From Halothece sp. PCC 7418 (GTDB lineage: Bacteria; Cyanobacteriota; Cyanobacteriia; Cyanobacteriales; Rubidibacteraceae), in NCBI RefSeq assembly GCF_000317635.1, contig NC_019779.1, positions 1-64,000 on the forward strand: DNA of 64,000 bases, given 5' to 3'. Below the pieces are notes generated by a model that ran no database searches, was not told where the DNA came from, and saw only the letters and a list, made by a program, of their open reading frames with translations. Both the position numbers and the translations under genes were made by a program. Positions 37,725 through 46,659 of the stretch are shown in pieces; within the stretch, counting starts at the first letter, position 1, and each line of letters starts with the position of its first letter.

Positions 37725-37920
37725 ACCTCAGTAATGATCTACCTCCCTTGCTTTTTGGTTTGATATGTTCGATTTCCAAGGGGACTTCTTTGACAGCACA
37801 ATAAGCACATTGACGATTCCATTTTTCTAATAAGTATTCTCTGACTTCATAGCCCTGTAATTCTCCCTGTTGATACTGGATACCGCTAATTTCAGCGTTT
37901 AGGAAATTTAGCCCCGATTT
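37725..37920 (-). pseudogene. IscB HNH-domain remnant
   Basis: The reverse strand translates without interruption as LNAEISGIQYQQGELQGYEV, then REYLLEKWNRQCAYC and VPLEIEHIKPKSKGG. This is the HNH region of an IscB-type RNA-guided nuclease, including the CxxC (CAYC) and the catalytic His (EIEHI). No start, RRXRR motif, RuvC segments or C-terminus accompany it, so this is a fragment of about 60 codons. It sits directly after the DUF2357 gene. Confidence 0.75.
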
Positions 37921-38011
37921 GGGAGTCGATTTTATGTTTTATGAAACCTTACAAATTGGTGGAACAATTACAGATAATCTCCTCGAAAATGAAGTAGGAG
38001 CAATTAATTAG

Positions 38012-38260
38012 GAAGCAGGAAGCGCGATCGCGTCTGGGATGAATTTATCGGTTGTTAATCCAACAAAAGATGAAACAGTAGAAGCGGTTTCTTTACTCAC
38101 AGCAGACGGCATCCGCAGAATCGTCAGTGAAGCCGTTCCCAACTTTGTCCAATTCCCTCCGTTAGGAACGGTATTAGTTGCCCTATTAGGGGTCAGAGTC
38201 GCCCAAGAAAGTGGACTCTTAACAACGGCGTTACCTCGGTTAGGTAGTAGGTTGGGTTGA
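38012..38260 (+). pseudogene. AbgT-family transporter N-terminal fragment
   Basis: A 73-codon frame from ATG 38039, extending upstream in the same frame to 38012. The peptide (SLLTADGIRRIVSEAVPNFV, then FPPLGTVLVALLGVRVAQES, GLLTTAL) matches the conserved early part of AbgT (p-aminobenzoyl-glutamate) transporters. The full protein has about 500 residues, so the gene is truncated; the frame ends where a palindromic repeat begins, suggesting that insertion or deletion removed the rest. Not functional as a transporter. Confidence 0.65.
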
Positions 38261-38323
38261 GGTAACGAAACCCAACATCATTCTCTTATTGTGTTGGGTT
38301 ACGCTGTCGCTAACCCAACCTAC
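38247..38323. repeat. long palindromic intergenic repeat
   Basis: GTAGGTTGGGTT at the left is mirrored by AACCCAACCTAC at the right, with inner arms AAACCCAACA and TGTTGGGTTA, so the 77 bp can fold into a long interrupted hairpin. Related sequence (GACGAAACCCAACACC) occurs near 51630. It is similar to common dispersed cyanobacterial repeats. It abuts the truncated AbgT fragment. Confidence 0.75.
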
Positions 38324-38463
38324 AAGATGATTACTAAAAACACTAGAAGTAACACAAATAAATCAAAAAAATTCAGAAGGTATTGATGAATCAGAAGGTA
38401 TTGATGAAATTAAGTTCAATTTTGATTAATTGTATTACGACATAGTAAATAAAATATAAGAAA

Positions 38464-39279
38464 TTATTTTTCACATTGAGTTAATAAAACTTGCCCCACA
38501 ATTGAAAGCCCTTTCACTCTTCCTTTTACGGTTACTTTTTCTCCTTTTGATAGCCACTCTAACTTTGATTCATCACCCTGTTGGAATACACACTGCACAC
38601 TACTATTTATGATTAGATATGGGTAACCTCGTATATCTTTTGAGATATCAGTAATTGTTCCTGTAAGTGAAATAATATCACCTTCATATTTTGAATCTGC
38701 TGCTATTTCGTTTTCATCATATTCTTCATAAATCTCTCTTGCAGTAATCACTTCTGGTTCTGGTTCTGGTTCACTAGTTTCAGTTGTTCTTCTTTCAACA
38801 GTATTGTTTACATTATTTTCACTATCAGGAAGAAATAATGTAAAACCCCAAGAAACTAACGAAAAAACTAAACCAAAAATAAGCCAAATCGCATACTCAG
38901 AAAATGAATCTCCCTTATAGTTTTCTTTAGAAGAATTAATACTACTCTTAGTATTAATATTGTCGGTTGCTTTTTTGGTATAATTAACTCCTGTTGTGAA
39001 ACGTAAAGTTTCTTCATTAGGGTTTCGATCTTCTTTCCTAATTTTTATAAAGAAACTATCAATACTTTGTTTAGGAAGAGAATTTAAGTTGAAGAATTTA
39101 TTATCGTTAGTTTTTCTAACATACTTAAAAACACCACAATTTGGACAGTAGTACAAATTTTTAGGATTTATAGGTTTGTTTTGTTCATCCCCCTTTATTT
39201 TTTCAGCTACTTGAGTGTCATGTTCTAAGTCTATTAGCCTTATAGCACATGAACAGTTACTACAACTTATTGTTTTCAT
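38464..39279 (-). CDS. zinc-ribbon / TM / OB-fold (tRNA_anti-like) protein
   Basis: A 271-residue protein. The N-terminus has a zinc ribbon (CSNCSC, then YYCPNCGVFKYVRK). One membrane helix lies at about residues 128-146 (YAIWLIFGLVFSLVSWGFTL). An acidic/polar linker (ETSEPEPEPE) leads to a C-terminal OB-fold domain of the tRNA_anti-like type (EIAADSKYEGDIISLTGTIT, then VQCVFQQGDESKLEWLSKGE and KVTVKGRVKGL). The OB domain should lie on the opposite side of the membrane from the ribbon. The role is unknown. The gene appears intact despite lying among remnants and is AT-rich. Confidence 0.7.
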   Translation of the reverse strand: MKTISCSNCSCAIRLIDLEHDTQVAEKIKGDEQNKPINPKNLYYCPNCGVFKYVRKTNDNKFFNLNSLPKQSIDSFFIKIRKEDRNPNEETLRFTTGVNYTKKATDNINTKSSINSSKENYKGDSFSEYAIWLIFGLVFSLVSWGFTLFLPDSENNVNNTVERRTTETSEPEPEPEVITAREIYEEYDENEIAADSKYEGDIISLTGTITDISKDIRGYPYLIINSSVQCVFQQGDESKLEWLSKGEKVTVKGRVKGLSIVGQVLLTQCEK

Positions 39280-39451
39280 TTTTATATTACTTTCACACTT
39301 TTCTTGTCCTCTACCACTTTTTATCGTAGTGACTTACACCCTTAATAAATTTCTAAACTTTCCCACACAGCAAAAAGAGAGAGTCTAGTCAATTATTAAC
39401 AAGATAATGATATTTATTACGAATAGTTGCACTGCTTCATTAATTTCTCAG

Positions 39452-39614
39452 GATCGCGCAAGTGAGATAGAAGAACTGCAAAACGTCCTCATTCAACAGC
39501 AGGAATAATTAGAACGGCTGCAAAAAACAACAAGATGCAGATGCTGACAGATTAAGTAATTTAGAAGATCAACAGCAGCAACTGGAACGGATGACACTGC
39601 TAGAAGATAACTAA
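39452..39614 (+). pseudogene. decayed coiled-coil gene fragment
   Basis: Reading SQDRASEIEELQNVLIQQQE, then a stop (TAA at a position where CAA would give Q), then LERLQK, then a one-base shift, then DADADRLSNLEDQQQQLERM and TLLEDN with a stop. One nonsense change and one extra A in an A-run explain the break, and the restored peptide is a regular coiled coil. No start codon region or parent gene is visible. The rest of 39280-39832 holds nothing I can support. Confidence 0.5.
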
Positions 39615-39832
39615 AAATCAATTCAAGACGATGCTTAAGAGTAGTTTATTAAACCCGATATAGCTTCATACATTGGTTCAGCTATCTCTGCAATTGATTG
39701 ATAAGGAAAACTTGCGCGATCGCGCTTAATTAAATTAGCATCGCTTATATGTAATCGCAAGGACTTGCCTAACGTTGTACTAATCTTGTACTACTAGGTC
39801 AGTGACTTTCTAGTCTTGATGCCTGAAATCAA

Positions 39833-39917
39833 TGGGGGTGGAGAGACTTGAACTCTCACGACCTATAACGGTCAACGGATTTTAAGTCCGCAGCGTCTAC
39901 CATTCCGCCACACCCCC
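39833..39917 (-). tRNA. tRNA-Leu (anticodon UAA), no intron
   Basis: Reading the minus strand from 39917, the acceptor GGGGGTG pairs with CACCCCC, the anticodon loop is CTTAAAA (UAA), the long variable arm is typical of leucine tRNA, and the T loop is GTTCAAGTC. 85 nt including the discriminator A; CCA is not encoded. Many cyanobacteria carry a group I intron inside this anticodon loop, and here the loop is uninterrupted. Confidence 0.95.
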
Positions 39918-40078
39918 AGAAATAGGGATAGAAATATGTGAGAGAAGAATGTTTTTCTCTCAGCTTTTCTATTAAAGCACGATGATAAAGATTATGCAAC
40001 CCTCGTAACAAAATTGGAGTTCATCGCTTAAACTAGAACCAGCATAGCACCACTAGAGGTTGAGGAGGCTCTCGGTTG

Positions 40079-41083
40079 ATGGTTAAATTTCATATCAAGT
40101 TGGACAGTGAAATTCCAGCCTCCAAGCAGCTTTTTGACCAGATTCAGTTCGCGATCGCGTCTCGACAATATCCCCCTGGTCATCGCCTTCCTAGCACCCG
40201 TCAACTGGCGATGATGACAGGGTTGCATCGCAACACCATCAGCAAAGTTTATCGACAACTGGAAGACACAGGACTAGTCGAATCCCTAGCAGGTTCAGGG
40301 ATTTATGTCAAGAGCCAAGGTCACGAAGGGGGAAAACGTTACACAACTGCCCAAGCAGCATCAGAAACGGAAGATTTATCCGAAACGACTCATCAAGTAG
40401 TACAAGACGGGATTAATGAATTACTGAGCTTAGGATGTTCTTTGCAACAAGTGCGAGAGCTTTTTCTTTCAGAAATCAACTGGCGATTGCAATGTAGTGC
40501 ACAAGTTCTGGTGACAGTACCTCAAAGTGATATTGGTGCGGGAAAGCTAATTTTGCAAGATTTAGAACCGACTTTAGGTGTTCCCATTCAATTAGTACCC
40601 ATGGAACAACTAACCGATATTTTAGAAGAAACTGATTCCGCTACGGTTGTCACTAGCCGTTATTTTATTAAAGACGTGGACGCGATCGCTGCACCGAAGT
40701 CTGTCCGTGTCATTCCAGTTGATATTTATAACTATGCTAAAGAAATCAAAATCATCACCCAACTGCAAACCAACACCTGCTTGGGAATTGTCAGTTTAAG
40801 TTCGGGGTTTCTCGATGCTGCGGAACGAATTATTCACAGTTTACGGGGAGAAGAATTATTGGTCATGACCGCTCAAGCCACAAATATCCCCAAGTTAAAA
40901 GCCCTGGTTCGCACCGCACAAACCATTATTTGCGACCAAGCCAGTTATCAGCAAGTGAAGCAAACCGTGAATGAGATTGCTGAAGATCTAATCCGTCCGC
41001 CAGAAGTTATTTGTAGCGATAATTATATTAGTACCGAATCAATTCGCCTCTTGCGCCAAGAGTTAGGGTTAGGACAGTTTTAA
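40079..41083 (+). CDS. GntR family transcriptional regulator
   Basis: A 334-residue regulator. The N-terminal winged helix is clear (IPASKQLFDQIQFAIASRQY, then PGHRLPSTRQLAMMTGLHRN and TISKVYRQLEDTGLVES). The C-terminal 230 residues are an effector domain of unknown ligand, without the aminotransferase fold of MocR types. GAGGAGG lies 10 bp before ATG 40079; the in-frame TTG 40076 is less likely. It precedes psaD by 122 bp in the same direction, but co-regulation is not shown. Confidence 0.85.
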   Translation: MVKFHIKLDSEIPASKQLFDQIQFAIASRQYPPGHRLPSTRQLAMMTGLHRNTISKVYRQLEDTGLVESLAGSGIYVKSQGHEGGKRYTTAQAASETEDLSETTHQVVQDGINELLSLGCSLQQVRELFLSEINWRLQCSAQVLVTVPQSDIGAGKLILQDLEPTLGVPIQLVPMEQLTDILEETDSATVVTSRYFIKDVDAIAAPKSVRVIPVDIYNYAKEIKIITQLQTNTCLGIVSLSSGFLDAAERIIHSLRGEELLVMTAQATNIPKLKALVRTAQTIICDQASYQQVKQTVNEIAEDLIRPPEVICSDNYISTESIRLLRQELGLGQF

Positions 41084-41205
41084 GCGGGCGTTTGTTAAGT
41101 TAGATAAAATTCTTCAAATTGTAACAGTTCTTGACAGAAGCACTAAAACCGCGTCTTTGCGATGATAGGATTCCATTAAAATGCCCTTATTTTATAAAAC
41201 TGACC

Positions 41206-41634
41206 ATGAGTGAATTACTTTCTGGACAAACTCCTATATTTGGCGGTAGCACCGGCGGTTTATTAACAGCTGCTGAAACTGAAGAAAAATACGGTATTAC
41301 TTGGACCAGTTCTCAAGAACAAGTGTTTGAAATGCCCACAGGGGGCGCAGCAATCATGCGTGAAGGCGAAAACGTCTTCTATTTTGCACGCAAAGAACAA
41401 TGCTTAGCTTTAGGAACTCAATTACGGACTAAATTTAAGCCGAAAATTGAGGACTTCAAGATTTATCGCATTTATCCCAATGGGGAATTAGAATATCTCC
41501 ATCCCAAAGATGGTGTCTTCCCTGAGAATGTTAATGAAGGTCGTCCTTACATGGGTAAAATTGACCGTAAAATTGGGGCAAACCCTGATCCCGCAACGGT
41601 TAAGTTTTCTGGAAAAACCCCCTATGAAGTTTAA
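41206..41634 (+). CDS. psaD: photosystem I subunit PsaD
   Basis: A 142-residue PsaD, the cytoplasmic-side photosystem I subunit that helps dock ferredoxin. The sequence begins [19 protein letters not shown] and contains [26 protein letters not shown] and [20 protein letters not shown], all highly conserved. The frame is open 25 codons further upstream, but ATG 41206 gives the canonical N-terminus. A strong terminator follows. Confidence 0.98.
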   Translation: MSELLSGQTPIFGGSTGGLLTAAETEEKYGITWTSSQEQVFEMPTGGAAIMREGENVFYFARKEQCLALGTQLRTKFKPKIEDFKIYRIYPNGELEYLHPKDGVFPENVNEGRPYMGKIDRKIGANPDPATVKFSGKTPYEV

Positions 41635-41661
41635 TTTCATCCTAGTTTAGGCTTAAAGTCC

Positions 41662-41696
41662 AATTCCCCAGCCGATTCGGTTTGGGGAATTTTTTG
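41662..41696 (+). terminator. rho-independent terminator of psaD
   Basis: AATTCCCCA and TGGGGAATT form a 9-bp stem with a 12-nt loop, followed directly by a run of T (41690-41695). It lies 28 bp after the psaD stop. Confidence 0.9.
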
Positions 41697-41774
41697 TACA
41701 AGTGACCAGTGTTCGGCTACCAGTTACCGAACAACGATGAACAAAGAACAAACAACCAATGACTAATGACCAAT

Positions 41775-42650
41775 ATGGCTTTTTATCAGGAAGATAGACA
41801 ACTGAGACATATTGCTTGGCAAATTCTGGAAAGAGTGTGGCAAACTTTTCCTGAATTAGAACGTAGTCAAATCGCTTTAACCTGGTTGGTTTACGGGTCT
41901 GCGATGCGGGGTTTTAATTATCGCGGTGGGGAAGTTTTCTATCCCGCAAGTCTCGTGAAATTATTTTATTTGGTCGCTGTACAGGAATGGTTAAAGCGCG
42001 GTTTAATTTTCCCCTCAAAAGAACTCGATCGCGCAATTCAGGATATGATTATCGACTCTAGTAATGATGCTACTAGTTTAGTGGTTGATGTCCTCACGGG
42101 AACCACCAGTGGACCAGAACTCTCGCGGAATGCCTTTCTGACTTGGCAATCGCAACGGAATCTTGTCAATCGCTATTTTAAATCTTTGCGTTGGGAAGAA
42201 CTCGAACCCATCAACGTTAATCAAAAAACATGGGGAGATGGCCCCTATGGACGAGAAAAAGCGTTTATTGGGGAATCTAGAGAGAATCAGAATCGACTAA
42301 CAACCAATGCTGTGGCGAGACTCTTTCATCATATTGTTATGGGAAATGCTGCACAATCTACATTGATGATGGATTTACTATTCCGTTCTCTTCCTGCTGC
42401 ATCCTCGGATCCAGAGGAAGAGAATCAGATTACGGGTTTTTTAGGAGAAGCCCTCCCCACAGAAGCCAAACTCTGGTCAAAAGCAGGTTGGACGAGTTGG
42501 GTTCGCCATGATAGCGCTTATATAGAACTCCCCAACCATCCCCCCTATCTTCTTGTTGTCTTTACCGAACGTTCGCCCTCACCACCAAATCACCAATTAT
42601 TACCCTTTATTTCCCAGCAGTTTCTCAAGGCTCTAGAGTCCTCAATTTGA
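41775..42650 (+). CDS. class A beta-lactamase-like serine hydrolase
   Basis: A 291-residue enzyme. The active-site SxxK is in PASLVKLFYL, the SDN-like motif is SSNDATS, and the KTG-like element is SKAGWTSWVRHDSAYI. No signal peptide is visible, so it may be cytoplasmic. It resembles penicillin-binding/beta-lactamase-fold hydrolases of cyanobacteria that are not proven resistance enzymes. I prefer ATG 41775 (MAFYQED); the in-frame ATG 41766 lies inside the heptamer repeat AACAAAG/ACCAATG that forms the leader. Confidence 0.78.
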   Translation: MAFYQEDRQLRHIAWQILERVWQTFPELERSQIALTWLVYGSAMRGFNYRGGEVFYPASLVKLFYLVAVQEWLKRGLIFPSKELDRAIQDMIIDSSNDATSLVVDVLTGTTSGPELSRNAFLTWQSQRNLVNRYFKSLRWEELEPINVNQKTWGDGPYGREKAFIGESRENQNRLTTNAVARLFHHIVMGNAAQSTLMMDLLFRSLPAASSDPEEENQITGFLGEALPTEAKLWSKAGWTSWVRHDSAYIELPNHPPYLLVVFTERSPSPPNHQLLPFISQQFLKALESSI

Positions 42651-42768
42651 CAGAGAAGGTTAGGTTGCGTAATTGATACATTAGAATCGAAGTGAAGAGG
42701 TGACAGCCTTTTGCTGAAACATAACCTTTAATTTGAATTGTCAATTTAATTGTCAATTGCTTTCAATT

Positions 42769-44094
42769 ATGACTCCTAACCCTCTCATTACTAATTCCAT
42801 TGAAAAACTCGATTATCGTGTTACTGTCGGTGACGTGGCAGCAGAAACGGGGTTAAAACTACAAGATGCCCAACAAGGCTTAGTTGCACTCGCAGCAGAT
42901 GCAGGCGGACATTTACAAGTTAGTGAAACTGGAGATATTACCTATCTTTTTCCAGAAAATTTTCGGGGAATTCTTCGTAATAAATACCTGCGTCTGCGCT
43001 TAAAAGAGTGGTGGGATAAAATCTGGGGCGTTTTATTTTATCTGATCCGAATTTCCTTTGGCATTATTTTAATCGCATCCATTGTTTTAATTGCAATCAC
43101 GATTTCTCTGATTGTAATTGGTGTGCAAATGAATTCAGATGAAGGAGACTCTGATGAAGGAATCGGAGGAGGCGGTGGTTTTTCCTTTGGCTTTTTCCCA
43201 TTTTGGTTTGGACCTGACTTATTTTGGTTTTTCTCTCCTGGATATTACGAATATGATGAACCGATTGAAAGAAGGGAAAGGAAAGGAAATCGTAAACAAA
43301 AAAGCGAATTAAGTTTTCTGGAAGCGATCTTCTCTTTCTTATTTGGAGATGGCAATCCCAATGCCAAATTAGAAGAACGCCGTTGGCAAGAAATCGGGAG
43401 TGTTATTCGACAAAATAGAGGTGCAGTCGTTGGTGAACAAATTGCCCCTTATCTTGATGAAATTGATACGACTAGTTGGGAAGATGAAGATTATATGTTA
43501 TCGGTTCTGACTCGATTTAATGGGATTCCAGAAGTAACAGAAGACGGTCAGATTATTTACTATTTCCCAGACTTACAAGTAACGGCAACGGGAAATAATA
43601 AAGCTCCAGTTCCCTCTTATTTAGAAGAGAGAAAATGGCAATTTACCAAAGCCAGTAGTACGCAAAAAATTATTGCAATTGGTTTAGGAGGTGTTAACCT
43701 AATCTTAGCTTTAATGTTGGGGTCTCTCTTATCTGGAGAAATTGCAGCGCAAATGGGAGGATTAGTTGCTTTTGTTAATGGGATTTATGGAATTCTTTTA
43801 GCTTATGCAATTGGTTATCTGACGATTCCTTTAATTCGTTATTTTTGGATTCAGCAAAAAAATCAACGAATTTCTGCTCGTAACGAAGAACGATTTCAGC
43901 GCGTTAGATTGTTAGCCAGCCCTGATCAAGACTTACAAAATAAATTACAAGAGGCAAAAGCATTTGCTTCCCAAACTGTTTTAAGTGAGGAAGATATTGC
44001 CTATTCTACTGAACAAGATTTAATGGAACAAGAAGCAGAACGAAGCGATAAAATTGATGAGGATTGGGAACGTCGGTTGAATAGTGATCAGTGA
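42769..44094 (+). CDS. conserved cyanobacterial/plastid-type membrane protein
   Basis: A 441-residue protein. The N-terminal part (SIEKLDYRVTVGDVAAETGL, then GLVALAADAGGHLQVSETGD) looks like a winged-helix-type repeat that recurs near residue 210 (RNRGAVVGEQIAPYL, DEDYMLSVLTRFNGIPEVTE). Membrane helices lie at about 85-115 and in two segments between about 300 and 360. A glycine/phenylalanine-rich loop (GGGGGFSFGFFPFWFGPDLF) separates the halves. Similar proteins occur in plants. The function is not known to me. ATG 42769 is the first credible start. Confidence 0.6.
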   Translation: MTPNPLITNSIEKLDYRVTVGDVAAETGLKLQDAQQGLVALAADAGGHLQVSETGDITYLFPENFRGILRNKYLRLRLKEWWDKIWGVLFYLIRISFGIILIASIVLIAITISLIVIGVQMNSDEGDSDEGIGGGGGFSFGFFPFWFGPDLFWFFSPGYYEYDEPIERRERKGNRKQKSELSFLEAIFSFLFGDGNPNAKLEERRWQEIGSVIRQNRGAVVGEQIAPYLDEIDTTSWEDEDYMLSVLTRFNGIPEVTEDGQIIYYFPDLQVTATGNNKAPVPSYLEERKWQFTKASSTQKIIAIGLGGVNLILALMLGSLLSGEIAAQMGGLVAFVNGIYGILLAYAIGYLTIPLIRYFWIQQKNQRISARNEERFQRVRLLASPDQDLQNKLQEAKAFASQTVLSEEDIAYSTEQDLMEQEAERSDKIDEDWERRLNSDQ

Positions 44095-44129
44095 CCCAAT
44101 AACAAAGAACAAAGAACAAAATTAATTAA

Positions 44130-45845
44130 ATGCAAAGACGAATTAACTTTCAACTATTGAGGCGGTTTTGGTCGATCGCGCGTCTCTACTGGTTTGGGGA
44201 TGAAAAATGGAAAGCCAGAGGACTTCTTTTAATCATTACTTTGATGCTGATTACTTACACAGTTCTCAGTGTCAAATTAAACCAGCAACGAGGGAATTTA
44301 ATTACCGCCCTCTCCCAAATGAGTGAGGAAGAATTTTGGAGTGGACTACTCATTTATTTCGGCGTAATTGTTGCTTATATTCCTTTATTTGCAGGGGCAA
44401 AATATTTAATTAATCTCTTAGGTTTATTTTGGCGAAGATGGTTAACAGGGAGTTTTTTAGATCATTATTTTCGCGATCGCGCTTACTATAAATTGACCTC
44501 TTATGGGGAAATTGATAACCCAGATCAACGGATTTCTGAAGATGTCCGTTCTTTTACTCAAGAATCTTTAACGTTTCTCTTAATTACTCTTTCCTCTCTC
44601 TTTCAAGTCATTGGATTTAGTAGCGAACTTTGGACAATTTCTTATCCGTTAGTTATTTTTCTATTTGTTTATGCGATTGTTGGAACTTTGATTACAGTAG
44701 GCGTTTTTGGGAAAGCCTTAGTCCGCTTGAATTTTGAGCAGTTGAAACGAGAAGCAAACTTTCGCTTTGGTTTAGTTCGGATTCGAGAAAATGCTGAATC
44801 CATTGCATTTTATCAAGGAGAAGAGCAAGAAGAAGGTCAAGTTAAACTTAAATTTGATGATATCTTCGATAACTTCAAACGTTTAATTTTATGGCAAGAT
44901 TTAGGCTTAAAGTCTTTTACCAATACCTTCCAACTCATTACTTACGCGCTCCCTTTTCTGATCTTAGCTCCCCGCGTTTTCTCGGGAGAATTAGCCGTGG
45001 GGAAAGTAACCGAGGCGCAAGGGGCTTTCTTACAAATTTTCTTCGCTCTCGATTTTATTATTAATCGTTTTCAATCCCTGACTGAATTTGGAGCAGGAAT
45101 TAACCGAATTTTTGATTTTGCTGATTATATCAATCTTGCTGATTCTGAACAAACAGAAGAAGAGAAGACTAATCCGACAATTGATTTCGTTAATGATGAG
45201 CAAATTGCAGTTAAAAGTTTAACTCTCCAAACTCCCAACTATCAACGCACCTTAGTTCAAGACTTAACCGTTGATATTCCCCAAGGTGGGGGGTTATTAA
45301 TTATGGGGGCGAGTGGCTGTGGAAAAAGTTCATTACTCCGCGCGATCGCGGGATTATGGCAGTCTGGAAACGGTAAAATTATCCGTCCCGAATTATCAGA
45401 AATTATCTTTTTACCCCAACGTCCTTACATGATTTTAGGCAGTTTAAGAGAAGAGTTAATTTATCCCAAAACAGAAAGTGACTTAACCAATGAACAACTT
45501 GCAGCGGTGTTAAATCAAGTTAATCTCCCTCATTTAATTGAACGATTTGGCAGCTTAAATGTCCAGAAAAACTGGGGAGAAGTTTTATCATTAGGAGAAC
45601 AACAAAGAGTTGCGTTTGCCAGAATTTTAATTAATCAACCGCGTTATGTGGTATTAGATGAAGCCACTAGTGCTTTAGATGTTAAAAACGAGGAATCGCT
45701 GTACGATCAATTACAGGCGATTAACGTTACTTATGTCAGTGTCGGTCATCGTCCAACATTACGAAAATATCATCAACTTGTTTTAGAATTATCAGAAGAT
45801 CAATCTTGGCAAGTTAAACCCCTTACAGCAGAAGTAGAATCATGA
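44130..45845 (+). CDS. ABC transporter, fused permease-ATPase (ABCD/YddA-like)
   Basis: A 571-residue half transporter. The N-terminal membrane domain is of the ABC_membrane_2/SbmA-BacA type (WKARGLLLIITLMLITYTVL, NLLGLFWRRWLTGSFLDHYF, AYYKL, IDNPDQRISEDVRSF). The ATPase has Walker A GASGCGKSS, the Q loop FLPQRPYM, signature LSLGEQQRVAFARIL and Walker B YVVLDEATSALD. The substrate is unknown. The leader contains AACAAAG heptamers. The stop overlaps the next start (ATGA). Confidence 0.87.
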   Translation: MQRRINFQLLRRFWSIARLYWFGDEKWKARGLLLIITLMLITYTVLSVKLNQQRGNLITALSQMSEEEFWSGLLIYFGVIVAYIPLFAGAKYLINLLGLFWRRWLTGSFLDHYFRDRAYYKLTSYGEIDNPDQRISEDVRSFTQESLTFLLITLSSLFQVIGFSSELWTISYPLVIFLFVYAIVGTLITVGVFGKALVRLNFEQLKREANFRFGLVRIRENAESIAFYQGEEQEEGQVKLKFDDIFDNFKRLILWQDLGLKSFTNTFQLITYALPFLILAPRVFSGELAVGKVTEAQGAFLQIFFALDFIINRFQSLTEFGAGINRIFDFADYINLADSEQTEEEKTNPTIDFVNDEQIAVKSLTLQTPNYQRTLVQDLTVDIPQGGGLLIMGASGCGKSSLLRAIAGLWQSGNGKIIRPELSEIIFLPQRPYMILGSLREELIYPKTESDLTNEQLAAVLNQVNLPHLIERFGSLNVQKNWGEVLSLGEQQRVAFARILINQPRYVVLDEATSALDVKNEESLYDQLQAINVTYVSVGHRPTLRKYHQLVLELSEDQSWQVKPLTAEVES

Positions 45846-46552
45846 TTTTTCCAGGTGAAGTCTTTGCAGAAACCAAAGAATTTGATAGTAAGATTCGGCA
45901 ACTATTACCCTATTATGATGAAATGCTAAGCGCGATCGCGCTATGTGTCCCCTCTAACAGCACCCGCATTCTAGAATTAGGGTGTGGAACAGGAGAACTA
46001 ACAGTAAAAGTTCTTCAACAGTGTCCAAACGCGCAACTGGTCGCCGTCGATTATTCCCCCCGTATGATTGACTTTGTAGCGAATAAATTAGATTATCAAG
46101 GAGAAGGAGACCGCGTCAAAACCTTACAATTAGACTTCGGTGCTTGGGCTAATGATGAAGCCGATTCCGAAGTGGGAAGCAACTTTGATGCCATTATTTC
46201 TTCCCTCGCGATTCATCATCTGACTGATGAAATGAAAGGAAAACTCTTTCAAAAAGTTGCTCGTTCCCTCAATCCAAATGGACAATTTTGGAATGCAGAT
46301 CCCTTGCTTCCCGAGTTTCCTGAATTGTCTGATATCTATCAACAATCTCGCCAACGTTGGGCGGAAAAACAAGGCTATGATCTCGAAGCTGTCCGCAGTC
46401 AAATTGGCAAAAGCGACACGCAAGGCTATTCTAGCCAAGATCAACTCGCAACTCTTGATGATCATCTGCAAATGTTAAACGATGCTGGCTTTTCCAAAAC
46501 AGCAGTGATTTGGAAATACTATAATCTTGCGGTGTTTGGGGGATTGCATTAG
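45842..46552 (+). CDS. class I SAM-dependent methyltransferase
   Basis: A 236-residue methyltransferase. Motif I is ILELGCGTGELTVKVL, motif II AQLVAVDYSPRMIDFV, and the motif IV region is FDAIISSLAIHHLTDEMK. It overlaps the ABC transporter stop by 4 bp (ATGA), so the two are probably translationally coupled. The substrate is not evident; a small molecule linked to the transporter is possible. Confidence 0.82.
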   Translation: MIFPGEVFAETKEFDSKIRQLLPYYDEMLSAIALCVPSNSTRILELGCGTGELTVKVLQQCPNAQLVAVDYSPRMIDFVANKLDYQGEGDRVKTLQLDFGAWANDEADSEVGSNFDAIISSLAIHHLTDEMKGKLFQKVARSLNPNGQFWNADPLLPEFPELSDIYQQSRQRWAEKQGYDLEAVRSQIGKSDTQGYSSQDQLATLDDHLQMLNDAGFSKTAVIWKYYNLAVFGGLH

Positions 46553-46659
46553 TCTCTAATTCACGGTACAATAGTAGATTGTGTCTCCTGCTCGGATCAG
46601 GTCAGACATTGTCAAAGCGAAACCTTCGCTACCTGTACGGCATTTTTAAAGGATTAATC

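Noticed and set aside
37934-38011. 25-codon frame (MFYETLQIGG...) between the IscB and AbgT fragments
   Set aside because: Too short, no family, and located in decayed DNA.
46130-46471. 113-codon antisense frame in the methyltransferase gene
   Set aside because: Shadow of a gene with clear SAM-binding motifs.
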